A DNA stretch of 64,000 nucleotides from Bacteroidales bacterium (GCA_016935435.1 JAFGQZ010000054.1:1-64000); one strand, 5' to 3'. Shown: positions 35,359-45,172, counted from the stretch's first letter. Made by a program: numbers and translations. Notes: generated by a model from the sequence alone, not told the origin.

Positions 35359-38300
35359 TTAAAATTTAATTGTTGTTCCGAACATAAATGTCTTGGCAGA
35401 GGGGTAGCTTGCATAATCCATACCAAGGGATGAATTGCCGTTTACGTCGCGCGAGGTGTTAACTACTGGGTCGAAACCGCTGTATTGGGTCAGGGTGAAC
35501 AGATTTTGTGCACTGGCATAAACAGTGAGCTGGTTTATAGCCTTTATTTTACTTTCGTTAAAGGTATATGCGAACCTGATATTGTTAAGGCGCAGGTAGT
35601 CAGATTTTTCCAAATAATAATCGGAAACAACTAAGCCGTCGTTTGCCGATTGTCCGGAATTCAGGACATCTTGCGAAATGTTTTTGCTGCTAAACAGGTT
35701 CGACATGGTATTGGTGGCCAGTTTCGTGTTGTTAAACAGGTAAGCCCCTTTCTGTCCGTTTATTGAGAACGACAGGCTGAAATTTTTGTAGTCGATTATG
35801 CTATGTAAGCCAAAAGTGAACGTGGGAAGGGCACTTTCAATTAAAATTTTTTCAGGCCCGTAAATTGAAAGCCCATTTTCATCAAACCCCTGGTGATCCC
35901 ATAAATAGAAAGAACCTGCTGCATACCCGTTTTTATAAATATTGACCGTTTCGCCCGAAACACCCGAACCCGAAACACTTCCCGAGAGTATTTCGCTTAC
36001 TGGCAGGTTCTTTACCTCGTTATCGAGGGTAGCACAATTGACATCGACATACCATTTAAAATCGCTCGATTTTACAATGTCGCTGCCAAGGGTAACTTCA
36101 ATACCTGTGTTTACAATTTCCCCATTCATATTTGTCCATATATCAGAAAAGTTTGGCTGTATTGCAGGAATTAGTAATATGGCATCGGTTGTGCTTTTTC
36201 TAAAGTAATCAAGTGTTCCTCGTAGTTTTCCGCTAAAGAAATTGAAATCGGCCCCCAGGTTTGTTTGCGTTACAACCTCCCATTTTAAGTCGGGGTTACT
36301 GGTACGGGTATAAATAATCCCGTTAATCAGTTCCTTGTCTTTGCCGTTCATGTAATATCCGTTGGAAGAAGTAATAGAGTATGTTTCCTGGGTTACCTTA
36401 TTAGGCACTTCCTGGTTGCCGGTTTGCCCCCAGCTGGCGCGAAGTTTTAAGTCGGAAATTGCACCCTGTTGATTAAGGAAATTTTCCCGTCCGATGTTCC
36501 ATGCAACGGCCAGCGATGGAAAATAACCGTATTTATTGTTCTCGCCAAAACGGGTTGAACCATCGGCACGCAGCGAGGCAGTAAGGTAATATTTTCCACT
36601 GTTCGAATAATTAATACGCCCAAAAAACGATTGCAGCTCATTGATTTCGGCATACCCCCTTGCCTCAATTTCTTCCTGGTTGCCTGAAATTCCCGGGTTA
36701 TTTGAAGGATCGATGCCATTGTCTTCGAATTCGGTAACACCGAATATGGTTCCCGAACGATTGAATTTTTGGTACGAAAACCCCGATAAGGCAATAATCC
36801 TATTGTTTTTAAACTGTAAATCATAGGTTAGGAAGTGTTCAATTAGCGAGTTATGCATTTCGTTTTTTTGTTCAAAATACGAACCCGTGTTCTCTATTTC
36901 GGTTGTGTTGGGGAAATAGGTAGTGTTCCGTTCCGATACAGAGCGATCGACTCCCAGGTTTAACTGATATTCCAGCCCTTTCACCAACCGGTATTTAGCC
37001 TCTATATTGCTTAGTACACGCAGGGTGTTGGCATGGTCGTCATAAAAGTGGAGCATGTAAACAGGGTTGTAGCTCCCTTCGGTGTCGAAATCGTATATTT
37101 CACCATTTTGGTCATAAACCGGCCGGGTAGGGTTGGCTTTAAGCATGTGGGTGATAAGTTCTCCTGTTGCCCCTCCGTTGTCGCTTGTTGGGGCGCCGTT
37201 ATCTTTCAGTTGCGAGGCGGTTAGATTGATATTAACCCTTAAACGTTGATCGTTAAAGAACGACTCTGTTACATTAAACCTTCCGGCTAACCGCTCAAAA
37301 GCACTTTCTTTTATTATACCTTCCTGCCCCATGTGGCTAAGCGACATGTAGTAACTTCCGGTTTTAGAGCTGTTGGAGAATGAAAAATTGTTGTTGGTAG
37401 TATAGGCAGTTCGCATAATGGCATCTTGCCAATCGGTTGAAGCATTCGGCACGTGGGTGTGCTCGGGGTTTACTTTTGCATATTCTGCACCTGTAAGCAG
37501 ATCGATTTTATTCGCAATTTTCGAAACCCCTAGGTATGAGTCGAAAGTGAAATCGGCTTCGTTGCCCTTTCCCTTTTTTGTTGTAATAATTATTACACCA
37601 TTAGAACCACGTGCGCCATATATTGCAGAAGCCGAAGCATCTTTTAAAACGCTAATCGACTCAATATCGGCTGGGTTGAGAAAATTCAGAGGGTTTCTGG
37701 CCCTGGAAGTCCCTATCCCATCGTTTACCCCGGCAGGGCTAACATTGTCGTTGCTTAAAGGAACACCATCGACTACAAATAGCGGATCGTTGCCTGAGCG
37801 GATTGAGCCAGCCCCACGGATTAGCACATCGATGCCTGCCCCTGGTTCGCCGCTGGAGTTTATTATATGCACACCTGCAAGCTTTCCCTGGAACAATTGT
37901 TCGGGCGACGATACTACACCGTTATTGAAGGAACCAGCATTTAAGCCGTCAACCGATCCGGTTACATCCGCTTTGTTTTGGTTTGCATAGCCCACTACAA
38001 CTACTTCGTCGAAATCGAACGATTCCGGCTCAAGCGAAACGTTGAGCACTAAATGGCTTCCAGCTTCCAAAGCGAGGGGCTTATAACCAATATACGAAAA
38101 TTTTATAACAGCCCCGGGGAAGGCCGCAATAGAATATTTGCCGTTTATATCTGCAATGGTGCCTTCTTGTGTGCCTTTTACTGAAACGGTTACCCCAACA
38201 AGCGGTTCGCCGGTTTCGCTGTCGGTTACCGTACCACTTATGGTTTGTTTTTGTAGTTTCTTTACAGAAACCTTGTAGTCGCCAATGCGGTACTCGAAAC

Positions 38301-38604
38301 CTGCCTGCGACGACAGGTTGTTTAAAACAGAACGCAGGCCTGTATTTTCATATTCTATCGAAAAGGTTTCGTTGGCGTTTCGAATTTCTCCCCCATAGGC
38401 AAATTCATAGCCTGATTTTTTTTCAAGTTCATTAAAGATTTTTTCCAGGCTGGCATCTTTGATATTTATTGATATTGCCGTATCGGTATTTGCCTGAGGG
38501 AAAGCAAAACCGGTAAATACGAACAGGAATAGATAAAGTATTACGAAAATCCTGTTATTTTTGTATTTCACAAGTTTTTTTGCCGACTTGTTTAAATAAT
38601 TCAT
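35359..38604 (-). CDS. SusC/RagA TonB-dependent transporter with STN domain
   Basis: Outer-membrane importer of oligosaccharides, 1081 residues. Order: signal peptide, STN domain (about 45-110, SLEKIFNELEKKSGYEFAY), carboxypeptidase-regulatory-like domain (about 118-205, SGTVTDSETGEPLVGVTV), TonB box region, plug (NGVVIITTKKGKG, ASASAIYGARG) and beta barrel ending in an aromatic-rich strand (FMFGTTIKF). The N-terminal STN domain is the part that signals to a FecR anti-sigma factor, matching the fecR and ECF sigma genes just upstream. It forms a pair with SusD. Confidence 0.95.
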   Translation of the reverse strand: MNYLNKSAKKLVKYKNNRIFVILYLFLFVFTGFAFPQANTDTAISINIKDASLEKIFNELEKKSGYEFAYGGEIRNANETFSIEYENTGLRSVLNNLSSQAGFEYRIGDYKVSVKKLQKQTISGTVTDSETGEPLVGVTVSVKGTQEGTIADINGKYSIAAFPGAVIKFSYIGYKPLALEAGSHLVLNVSLEPESFDFDEVVVVGYANQNKADVTGSVDGLNAGSFNNGVVSSPEQLFQGKLAGVHIINSSGEPGAGIDVLIRGAGSIRSGNDPLFVVDGVPLSNDNVSPAGVNDGIGTSRARNPLNFLNPADIESISVLKDASASAIYGARGSNGVIIITTKKGKGNEADFTFDSYLGVSKIANKIDLLTGAEYAKVNPEHTHVPNASTDWQDAIMRTAYTTNNNFSFSNSSKTGSYYMSLSHMGQEGIIKESAFERLAGRFNVTESFFNDQRLRVNINLTASQLKDNGAPTSDNGGATGELITHMLKANPTRPVYDQNGEIYDFDTEGSYNPVYMLHFYDDHANTLRVLSNIEAKYRLVKGLEYQLNLGVDRSVSERNTTYFPNTTEIENTGSYFEQKNEMHNSLIEHFLTYDLQFKNNRIIALSGFSYQKFNRSGTIFGVTEFEDNGIDPSNNPGISGNQEEIEARGYAEINELQSFFGRINYSNSGKYYLTASLRADGSTRFGENNKYGYFPSLAVAWNIGRENFLNQQGAISDLKLRASWGQTGNQEVPNKVTQETYSITSSNGYYMNGKDKELINGIIYTRTSNPDLKWEVVTQTNLGADFNFFSGKLRGTLDYFRKSTTDAILLIPAIQPNFSDIWTNMNGEIVNTGIEVTLGSDIVKSSDFKWYVDVNCATLDNEVKNLPVSEILSGSVSGSGVSGETVNIYKNGYAAGSFYLWDHQGFDENGLSIYGPEKILIESALPTFTFGLHSIIDYKNFSLSFSINGQKGAYLFNNTKLATNTMSNLFSSKNISQDVLNSGQSANDGLVVSDYYLEKSDYLRLNNIRFAYTFNESKIKAINQLTVYASAQNLFTLTQYSGFDPVVNTSRDVNGNSSLGMDYASYPSAKTFMFGTTIKF

Positions 38605-38650
38605 AAATTAATGTTTTAATTGTTTTTATAATAAAATGATTAATTCTCCC

Positions 38651-38678
38651 AACCGGAACTGTTGCCGCAGTTCCGGTT
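38651..38678 (-). repeat. perfect hairpin between fecR and susC
   Basis: An 11-bp perfect inverted repeat (AACCGGAACTG with CAGTTCCGGTT, 6-base loop). On the minus strand, the direction of fecR and susC, it is followed by GGGAG rather than a T-run, so it is not a standard terminator; it may be an mRNA processing or stability element that uncouples regulator and transporter expression. Confidence 0.6.
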
Positions 38679-38701
38679 TATTTTTTGTTTCTGCCTTTTT
38701 A

Positions 38702-39718
38702 TTATATTTTCCTCCTTTCTTTGTAGGGGTTAAACACTAGTATTGTACCATCCGGCTGGAAATGATATTCAAAACCGGCAATAAATTTAAGATCGTCCAT
38801 AACAGTTATAAAACTGGCATTCTGGTACGATGCCTTAACTGTTTCTTTTAATAAACCAGTATCGGTGCAGTTTATCTTTAGTGCGTATGAACGTTCGAGA
38901 GTGGCAAAAGCTTCTTGAAGGGTTTCGTGACTGAAAGTTATTTTGCCCTGAAGCCAGCCAATACGCTCGTCCACATTGGCAGTAGTTTTACTTATGCTTT
39001 TCTCGGAAAGACGAAAAACAGATTGTTCGCCTTCTTTGAGAATAATATTTTCGGCACCCGATGCGCCATTTTGTGCCGCACTCACCTGAACACGGCCATC
39101 TGTAACAGTAACCCGACTATTGCTATTGGTGTATGCCTCTATGTTAAAAGAGGTTCCCAGAACAGTTACACAAACACTGCCGGTTGAAACAACAAATGGC
39201 CTTGCAGAATCTTTCGCTACCTGAAAAAAGGCTTCGCCGGTTAATCTTACTTCGCGTACCGGGCCATTAAAATGCTTGGGGAAAGAAAGTTCTGAACCTG
39301 AGTTTAAAACAATAAGTGTGCCATCGGAAAGGCTTATCTTTTGTTTCACTCCATTTGGAACAAATACAGTGCAAAGCTTATCGGTGTAGCATAAAACCGG
39401 AGTGCTTGATGTTAGTTGCCTGGCCAGAAATCCTATAGATGCGAGTACTAGCAACGAGGCGGCAATTTTATAGAATAATGCTTTCTGTTTTCGTTTCTCG
39501 AGGTGGGGCAGGGGTGTTCTATCAACAATAAGGCTGGTTTTTTTTTCAATGCCGGCTTTTATTTTATCCCCCAGGCTTTTGGGAATTGAAATATTTCTAC
39601 TGTCGGCCAACAGCGATTCGGTCCATTGTTCAAATATTTCTTTACCTTTTTCGTTGGGTATTCCCCTGAAGTAATCACAGAGTTGATGTTCCTTATTTTT
39701 TTTATCTGTTTTGCCCAT
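38702..39718 (-). CDS. FecR family anti-sigma factor
   Basis: Inner-membrane anti-sigma factor (338 residues). The cytoplasmic N-terminal region with the FRGIPNEKGKEIFEQW anti-sigma segment is followed by one membrane segment (IAASLLVLASIGFLA, about 86-103), a FecR domain (VPNGVKQKISLSDGT, LTGEAFFQVAKDSARPFVV) and a C-terminal DUF4974/STN-like domain (LEEAFATLERSY-like). It lies 135 bp downstream of the ECF sigma gene. It should hold the sigma factor until the SusC STN domain signals substrate uptake. Confidence 0.92.
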   Translation of the reverse strand: MGKTDKKNKEHQLCDYFRGIPNEKGKEIFEQWTESLLADSRNISIPKSLGDKIKAGIEKKTSLIVDRTPLPHLEKRKQKALFYKIAASLLVLASIGFLARQLTSSTPVLCYTDKLCTVFVPNGVKQKISLSDGTLIVLNSGSELSFPKHFNGPVREVRLTGEAFFQVAKDSARPFVVSTGSVCVTVLGTSFNIEAYTNSNSRVTVTDGRVQVSAAQNGASGAENIILKEGEQSVFRLSEKSISKTTANVDERIGWLQGKITFSHETLQEAFATLERSYALKINCTDTGLLKETVKASYQNASFITVMDDLKFIAGFEYHFQPDGTILVFNPYKERRKI

Positions 39719-39853
39719 AATTAAGGTTAACTGTATAATAGTCGGTCAAAACCTAAAAAAGTACTATGCCGGGCTTTACTTTTTTTTATAAGAAAATAAT
39801 GTTGCATTATAACGAACAGGTATTTAGAAATATAAATACAAAACAACAGAGAA

Positions 39854-40414
39854 TCAGCAAGCAAGTAATTTTTGCCAATGTGGCTTAATTAAGTTAACAG
39901 CGTTTGTTAATTGGTTTTTTACTGTTTGTTTCGATAATTTAAGTTTTTCTGCAATTTCATTTATTGACAGGTCTTCGAACTTATTCAGGATAAAGATTTC
40001 ACGGCAGCGTTCGGGCAGTAGGTCGATTTTTTTATTTAGGATTTGCTGGTTTTCAATCAATACATATTTCTGTTCCGGAGTTGCCCAGCTTATTTTTTGC
40101 AGGTCGTGAATAATTCTTTGTGCATATTGCACAAACAATCTTTCGCGTCTGATTTTATCGTAAAGCTTATTTTTAATAATGCCAAAAATATATTGCTTAA
40201 CAGAGGTGCAAATTGCAATTTGTTCACGCTTTATCCATAAATCAATAAAGGAATCTTGCACCAGATCTTCAGCTTCGGAAGGAGAGTTTGTAGCTTTAAG
40301 GGCAAATAAATAAAATTCCTTCCAATATGCAGCAAAAATATCGTTAAAAGCATTCTTGTCTCCATTTTTGAGCTTTTCTGTAAGATTTAGCTGGTTTTCT
40401 TTATCCATTTTCAT
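39854..40414 (-). CDS. ECF sigma-70 factor
   Basis: A 186-residue ECF sigma factor of the Bacteroidota SusC/FecR type. Region 2 is visible in ATNSPSEAEDLVQDSFIDLWIKR, region 4 HTH in LSINEIAEKLKLSKQTVKNQLTNAV. The second Met (codon 3) is an equally good start. It heads the sigma-FecR-SusC-SusD-lipoprotein set and probably drives susC on induction. Confidence 0.93.
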   Translation of the reverse strand: MKMDKENQLNLTEKLKNGDKNAFNDIFAAYWKEFYLFALKATNSPSEAEDLVQDSFIDLWIKREQIAICTSVKQYIFGIIKNKLYDKIRRERLFVQYAQRIIHDLQKISWATPEQKYVLIENQQILNKKIDLLPERCREIFILNKFEDLSINEIAEKLKLSKQTVKNQLTNAVNLIKPHWQKLLAC

Positions 40415-40920
40415 AAAGGCAAAGAAAAGACTTGAATAAAAGAAAGGCCTTAAGTAATTCTTAAAGAATAATTATTTTTTTCGCAATTATTTTGAAGTTT
40501 TCTTAAAACAGGCTTGTGTAATAATATCCATAATGGTTTGCGCATGGTTATTTATAATTGGGCAATAAGTTTTTTTAGCTATAAAAGCAGGCAACATAGC
40601 AAATAACCAATTATTTTATTTACCTTTACCACCGATTTTAAAAGTACGCGTTATTTTCTTCCTTTTTAAGTTCGATTTTAGCCCGCCTTTTTAATCAGCG
40701 CTTTTTGAAAATACCTGCAGTTTGGACGGTCTTTGGATAATTTGCTATGCAGAGTTGGGTGGCCAGTTGGTTTGGTTGAGGCACAACACTCTATTAAAGC
40801 CTGTTGATTCAGATAAATAGTAGTTTTGATGGATATGTAAGCTAGCTTTTTTTGGTTTAGCCGAAGTATTGATACCTGTTGGTTAGCTATCGACAATTCT
40901 TCTGCATAAAATAAAACGGA
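40415..40920. other. 506-bp gap without a recognised gene
   Basis: This stretch separates the sigma factor gene from the RRM genes, which point away from it. It is A/T-rich and I see no gene, tRNA or strong hairpin. A TAGTTTTG at 40821-40828 fits the -7 promoter consensus for the RRM genes, but lacks a clear -33 partner; a transcript from there would have a leader near 90 bases. Confidence 0.4.
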
Positions 40921-41166
40921 ATGAACATATTTATTGGCAACCTTAACGAAAAAATCCAGGACATACACCTGAAAGAGGCCTTTAGCGATTATGGCAGTGT
41001 GGAATCGGCAAAAGTTATTACCGACAGGTACACAAAAAAATCGAAGGGGTATGGTTTTATAGTTATGCCCGACGATGCAGAAGCGCAAAAAGCCATCGAC
41101 ACCCTTAACGGGGGAAAGTGGGAAGGCAACATTATTGTTGTAAACAAAGCAAAAAACAAGATTTAA
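40921..41166 (+). CDS. RRM RNA-binding protein (short)
   Basis: An 81-residue single RNA-recognition-motif protein. RNP2 reads MNIFIGNL at the start and RNP1 reads KSKGYGFIVM, both intact. Bacterial RRM proteins of this type bind single-stranded RNA and are often cold-responsive. It lacks the basic tail of the next gene, 20 bp downstream. Confidence 0.88.
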   Translation: MNIFIGNLNEKIQDIHLKEAFSDYGSVESAKVITDRYTKKSKGYGFIVMPDDAEAQKAIDTLNGGKWEGNIIVVNKAKNKI

Positions 41167-41186
41167 TATTAATAAACAGTTTTACG

Positions 41187-41498
41187 ATGAACATTTATGT
41201 AGGCAATTTAAGTTACAACGTTGAAGAGTTTGACTTAAAAGAAATTTTTGAAGAATACGGAGCCGTTTCTTCAGTTAAAATTATTACTGACAAATTTACC
41301 GGCAAAAGCAAGGGCTTCGGGTTTGTTGAAATGGATAACGACGATGAGGCTAAAAAAGCTATCGACGAACTTAACGGAGGCGAACTCGAAAGCAGGAAAA
41401 TTGTTGTGAACGAGTCGCAACCACGCAGTAAGGAAGACAGGCCAAACAACAACCGAAGGAACAACTTCCAAAGAAACAACAACTTCCGCAGGAACTAA
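41187..41498 (+). CDS. RRM RNA-binding protein with Arg/Asn tail
   Basis: A 103-residue RRM protein. RNP2 (MNIYVGNL) and RNP1 (KSKGFGFVEM) are intact; residues 80-103 form an Arg/Asn-rich tail (NNRRNNFQRNNNFRRN) likely to add non-specific RNA binding. It is a clear paralogue of the protein coded just upstream, so the pair arose by tandem duplication. The start at 41187 is fixed by alignment of RNP2; upstream codons overlap the first gene. A strong terminator follows. Confidence 0.9.
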   Translation: MNIYVGNLSYNVEEFDLKEIFEEYGAVSSVKIITDKFTGKSKGFGFVEMDNDDEAKKAIDELNGGELESRKIVVNESQPRSKEDRPNNNRRNNFQRNNNFRRN

Positions 41499-41516
41499 AA
41501 ATTTGGACCGATATCA

Positions 41517-41550
41517 AAAAAAGCCATCCTTATAAGGGTGGCTTTTTTTA
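41517..41550. terminator. terminator between RRM and amidophosphoribosyltransferase genes
   Basis: A long stem (A-rich GCCATCCTT with AGGGTGGC and a T-run, loop ATA) with A/T flanks on both sides can end both convergent transcripts. Confidence 0.87.
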
Positions 41551-41563
41551 TTGGTATCTGTTT

Positions 41564-43465
41564 TTAGTAGGCCCTTGAGTTTCTGCCTTCAATAAAATTA
41601 ATAAACGACCTGTTAACTACTTTGTTGCCGCCCGGGGTGGGATAGTTGCCAGTAAAATACCAGTCGCCGGTATGGTTTGGGCATGCTTCGTGCAGCCCCT
41701 CGACAGTTTGGAACACTATTTTCAGTTCAGCCTTAATGTCGGGGGTTTTTAGCATTTCGGCAATTTTTTCACATATTTCTACCTGCGTAAAGGGGGCATA
41801 AATTTCCTTGACATAATTTGTAATTTCTTCTTTTGGCAGGTTTTCCTGGGCTTTCGATTTTTTATAAACGTCGTTAATAATGTTTTCGCGCCCGGTTTCT
41901 TTTAAAAGATCTATTGCAGCCCGAAAAGCTACAAAATCGCCCAATTTGGCCATATCAATCCCATAACAGTCGGGGTACCTTATTTGTGGCGAAGAAGAAA
42001 CAACAACAATACGTTTAGGGCCTAATCTGTCTAAAATGCGTATAATGCTGTATTTAAGGGTTGTGCCCCTTACAATGGAGTCGTCGATAATAACAAGGTT
42101 ATCGATATCCTTGCGAATGGTTTTATAGGTTATATCGTACACATGCCCCACAAGGTCGCCCCGGCCTTCGTCTTGCGAAATAAATGTACGTAGTTTAATG
42201 TCTTTGATGGCCACTTTTTCGATACGTGGCTTTAAGGAAATAATTTTATCGATCTGTTCTTCTGTTATTTCCCTGCCACATTCCAGAAAACGTTTTTTAG
42301 CTTCGGTTTGCATGTGTTTTTCCATGCCATGCACCATTCCGTAAAAGGCTGTTTCGGCAGTATTTGGAATAAACGAGAAAACGGTATTTTCCAGTTCGTT
42401 GTTAACAGCTGTTACAATGCGCGGAATAAGCAGTTCGCCCAGTTTTTTGCGTTCGCGGTAAATGTCCTTGTCGCTCCCGCGGCTGAAATAGATGCGCTCA
42501 AAAGAGCACGAACGGCGCTCGTAAGGCCCCCTGATGTACTCGGTTGAAACTTCCCCGTCTTTTTTAATTATCAGGGCTGAACCGGCAGCAAGTTCCTGTA
42601 CCTCTTCGGCAGCAACGTTCATTACTGTTTGAATAACTGGCCGTTCCGAGGCTGCAACCACAATTTCGTCATCGCGGTAATAAAATGCTGGTCGAATGGC
42701 CCATGGGTCGCGCATAATAAAAGCATCGCCATGTCCTATCATGCCCATAATGGCATAGCCGCCGTCCCATTTTTTGCTCGATTCTTGCAAAACCTCTGCC
42801 AGGTCGATATTTTTTTCAATGGCACCCGAGATTTCACGGTTTGTAAGCCCCTGTTTTTTAAAAATGTTAAATTGTTTCTGGTTTTCGGCATCGAGAAAAT
42901 GGCCAACGTTTTCCAGCATGGTGACAGTGTCGATTTTGCCCCGTGGGTGCTGCCCCAAATCTACCAGATGGCCGAAAATTTCATCGACATTGGTAAGGTT
43001 AAAATTGCCGGCCATAATAAGGGTGCGCGAACGCCAGTTGTTGTGGCGCACTACCGGGTGTGCATTTTCAATATTGTTTTTCCCGTATGTTCCATAGCGC
43101 AGGTGCCCCATTAAAACCTCAGCGCAAAACGGCAGGTTTTCTTTCGCCCATGCAATGTCTTTTAACAGTCCGGGCGATTTATCCTCAATATCGTTAAAGT
43201 TTTTCTTAATTTCCTGGAAAATATCGTTTATTGCCGAAGGGTTTATGGAACGAAGCCGGTTGAGGTATTCATGTCCGGGCTGTGCATCGAGTTTAATGGT
43301 TGCAACCCCGGCCCCGTCCTGGCCCCGGTTGTGCTGTTTTTCCATGAGCAGGTACAGCTTATTGAGGCCGTAACGCCAGGTTCCATATTTTAACTGATAA
43401 TATTCTAAGGGTTTAAGTAGTCGAATAAAAGCAATACCACATTCGTGCTTAATTTCGTCTGTCAT
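41564..43465 (-). CDS. amidophosphoribosyltransferase-like protein
   Basis: Class II glutamine amidotransferase fused to a phosphoribosyltransferase domain, as in PurF, the first step of purine synthesis. The nucleophile is C9 (KHECGIAF), implying removal of an 8-residue propeptide; glutaminase-domain landmarks such as KQHNRGQDGAGVA and MGHLRYGTYG are present. The PRPP loop reads VIIDDSIVRGTT. At 633 residues it is longer than typical PurF (about 470-510); this longer form recurs in Bacteroidota, where its role beside a standard PurF is not clear to me. It overlaps the upstream SPOR gene by 4 bp. Confidence 0.85.
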   Translation of the reverse strand: MTDEIKHECGIAFIRLLKPLEYYQLKYGTWRYGLNKLYLLMEKQHNRGQDGAGVATIKLDAQPGHEYLNRLRSINPSAINDIFQEIKKNFNDIEDKSPGLLKDIAWAKENLPFCAEVLMGHLRYGTYGKNNIENAHPVVRHNNWRSRTLIMAGNFNLTNVDEIFGHLVDLGQHPRGKIDTVTMLENVGHFLDAENQKQFNIFKKQGLTNREISGAIEKNIDLAEVLQESSKKWDGGYAIMGMIGHGDAFIMRDPWAIRPAFYYRDDEIVVAASERPVIQTVMNVAAEEVQELAAGSALIIKKDGEVSTEYIRGPYERRSCSFERIYFSRGSDKDIYRERKKLGELLIPRIVTAVNNELENTVFSFIPNTAETAFYGMVHGMEKHMQTEAKKRFLECGREITEEQIDKIISLKPRIEKVAIKDIKLRTFISQDEGRGDLVGHVYDITYKTIRKDIDNLVIIDDSIVRGTTLKYSIIRILDRLGPKRIVVVSSSPQIRYPDCYGIDMAKLGDFVAFRAAIDLLKETGRENIINDVYKKSKAQENLPKEEITNYVKEIYAPFTQVEICEKIAEMLKTPDIKAELKIVFQTVEGLHEACPNHTGDWYFTGNYPTPGGNKVVNRSFINFIEGRNSRAY

Positions 43466-43923
43466 TCCAGTTTTAAATTTGGATAATTAATTTTAGAAGG
43501 CACAATAAAAGCCACATTCGGAAAAACTTTATCGATTTGAACCAGCATTTTTAATGCTTCGGAGCGGGTCCTGAAGTCTCCCACATACAGTTTGTAATGC
43601 GGGTAAATAAACGATTCGTGTACAGTTATCCCTTCGAAATGGTTAATAAACCGGGCTTTGGTTTCGTCGAAGCGGTTTTTTGCCTGGGGCCCCGAATCGG
43701 AAAAAATACGTATGCGAAAACCTTCAATGCCACCTTGTTTACTTTGCTCCCATTGGTATTGTTCAAATGCTGTTGCAATTGAGGCATCTTGTACAATTAG
43801 TACTTTGCCCTGCCCGGGCTTGTCTGCCTCAAGGTCGCGAAAAATATTGGAAGTTTGGCCATAAGCACTTGCTGCAAACGTGCCCGAAACAATAAGTATT
43901 GTTATGTATATTATTTTATTCAT
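43462..43923 (-). CDS. exported SPOR-like protein
   Basis: A 153-residue exported protein: signal peptide MNKIIYITILIVSGTFAASAYG from the ATG at 43923 (the earlier Met at 43968 adds an unlikely leader), and a C-terminal SPOR-like domain (GFRIRIFSDSGPQAKNRFDETKA region, then YKLYVGDFRTRSEALKML). SPOR domains bind denuded peptidoglycan. Its stop overlaps the start of the amidophosphoribosyltransferase-like gene by 4 bp, so the two are co-translated despite unrelated roles. Confidence 0.8.
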   Translation of the reverse strand: MNKIIYITILIVSGTFAASAYGQTSNIFRDLEADKPGQGKVLIVQDASIATAFEQYQWEQSKQGGIEGFRIRIFSDSGPQAKNRFDETKARFINHFEGITVHESFIYPHYKLYVGDFRTRSEALKMLVQIDKVFPNVAFIVPSKINYPNLKLE

Positions 43924-44083
43924 CGGCCATGCTGTTGTCGCGCTGCAAAAATAACATATTTTTTTCAATCAATTAAAAAAACTGATAGTTTTCAATATAT
44001 AATTGAAATAAACATTAATATTTATTAGTAAAATGAGTATTATGATAAAAAATGCAGAGTTAAAACTACCAAATTAATAATTT

Positions 44084-44551
44084 TTAAATGGTTATCCGGC
44101 GCAATTCGTTTATTTCTATGCTCCTGGTTAAAATCAGGGTTTTAACTATAATATTTCCTTCGAACCTAAATTCTACTTGTTGCCCTTTCCTTAGGTTAAT
44201 CATAATAAAAGCTGTATTTAACAGGTTTGCCAACCGTATTTTTACCGGAAGGAAATACATTGAAGAACTTTTGGGTTTTATGGTAAGTTTTTCATCAACA
44301 ACTAATTTGCCTATATACCGGTTGTTAATGAAAACCCTTAAATCGATTTCTTTTAATTGTATTTTATGAACGGTGGGATTGTTAATTGGAAGCGATAACG
44401 ATAATATGAGATAATTGTCTTCAAAACCTTTGACCTGAATTTCATCGGGTGCCCCAATTGTTATTTCCCCGAACTTTCCGCACGAAGCCAGCATTATAGC
44501 AGCCATAAATAGAAAAATAGCTGCCCTGTATGGTCTGTAAAAAATTTTCAT
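44084..44551 (-). CDS. LEA14-like lipoprotein
   Basis: A 155-residue lipoprotein (lipobox MLASCGKFG, Cys near 24) with one LEA type 2/WHy-like beta-sandwich domain (LILSLSLPINNPTVHKIQLKEID). Such domains occur in envelope stress proteins; function here is unknown. It is a single gene, divergent from the CoA-binding protein gene. Confidence 0.7.
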   Translation of the reverse strand: MKIFYRPYRAAIFLFMAAIMLASCGKFGEITIGAPDEIQVKGFEDNYLILSLSLPINNPTVHKIQLKEIDLRVFINNRYIGKLVVDEKLTIKPKSSSMYFLPVKIRLANLLNTAFIMINLRKGQQVEFRFEGNIIVKTLILTRSIEINELRRITI

Positions 44552-44716
44552 TATTCTTTGTTTGTGTCGGCTAAAATAGCCTAATTAATTGTTAAATTTA
44601 ACCGGCATAACATATTAATTATTGTTTTCAGGCCTATATAAAATTTTAGGGCCTGAGACTTCTCCAAGAAATATCATGTCAGAAATAGTCCGATTAATTA
44701 ACTAATATATATACTC

Positions 44717-45172
44717 GTGAAAGTTAGCAAAACGCAAATCGACAATTTTTTCCGCCCCCGTCAGATTGCCATTGCCGGGGTGTCGAGAAACGAAAAAAAG
44801 TTTGGTAACATGGTTTTTAAAGAATTGCTGGCAAAAGGGTTTGGGGTTATACCCATTAATCCAAACGCAACTTCGATAGATGGCCATCAATGTTACCCTT
44901 CTGTTGAATTGCTTCCCGGAGGCATCGACAGTATCCTGATAACCACCCCAAAGGATCAAACCGATGAAATATTAAGGCAATCGATAAAAAAGGGCATTCC
45001 AAATATTTGGGTGCAGCAAATGAGCGAAACAGAAAATACCCTTAAAATTGCGGAAGACTATAATACCGAAATTATTTTCGATAAATGTATATTTATGTTT
45101 GCTTACCCGGTAAAAGGTATTCATAAATTTCACCGTACCATGGCTAAAATATTTGGAAAATTGCCCAAATAA
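44717..45172 (+). CDS. CoA-binding domain protein
   Basis: A 151-residue Rossmann-fold protein of the CoA-binding (YccU-like) family: IAIAGVSRNEKKFGNMVF, a nucleotide-binding loop, then VIPINPNATSIDGHQCYPSV and ILITTPKDQTDEIL. Start is a GTG at 44717 just after a run of TA. Cellular role unknown; these proteins probably bind CoA and act as metabolic sensors. The following 286 bp to the HU gene show nothing recognisable. Confidence 0.85.
   Translation: MKVSKTQIDNFFRPRQIAIAGVSRNEKKFGNMVFKELLAKGFGVIPINPNATSIDGHQCYPSVELLPGGIDSILITTPKDQTDEILRQSIKKGIPNIWVQQMSETENTLKIAEDYNTEIIFDKCIFMFAYPVKGIHKFHRTMAKIFGKLPK

Noticed and set aside
40678..41088. Minus-strand 136-codon open frame
   Set aside because: It overlaps the first RRM gene on the other strand, has no family resemblance and an odd composition; taken as a chance frame.
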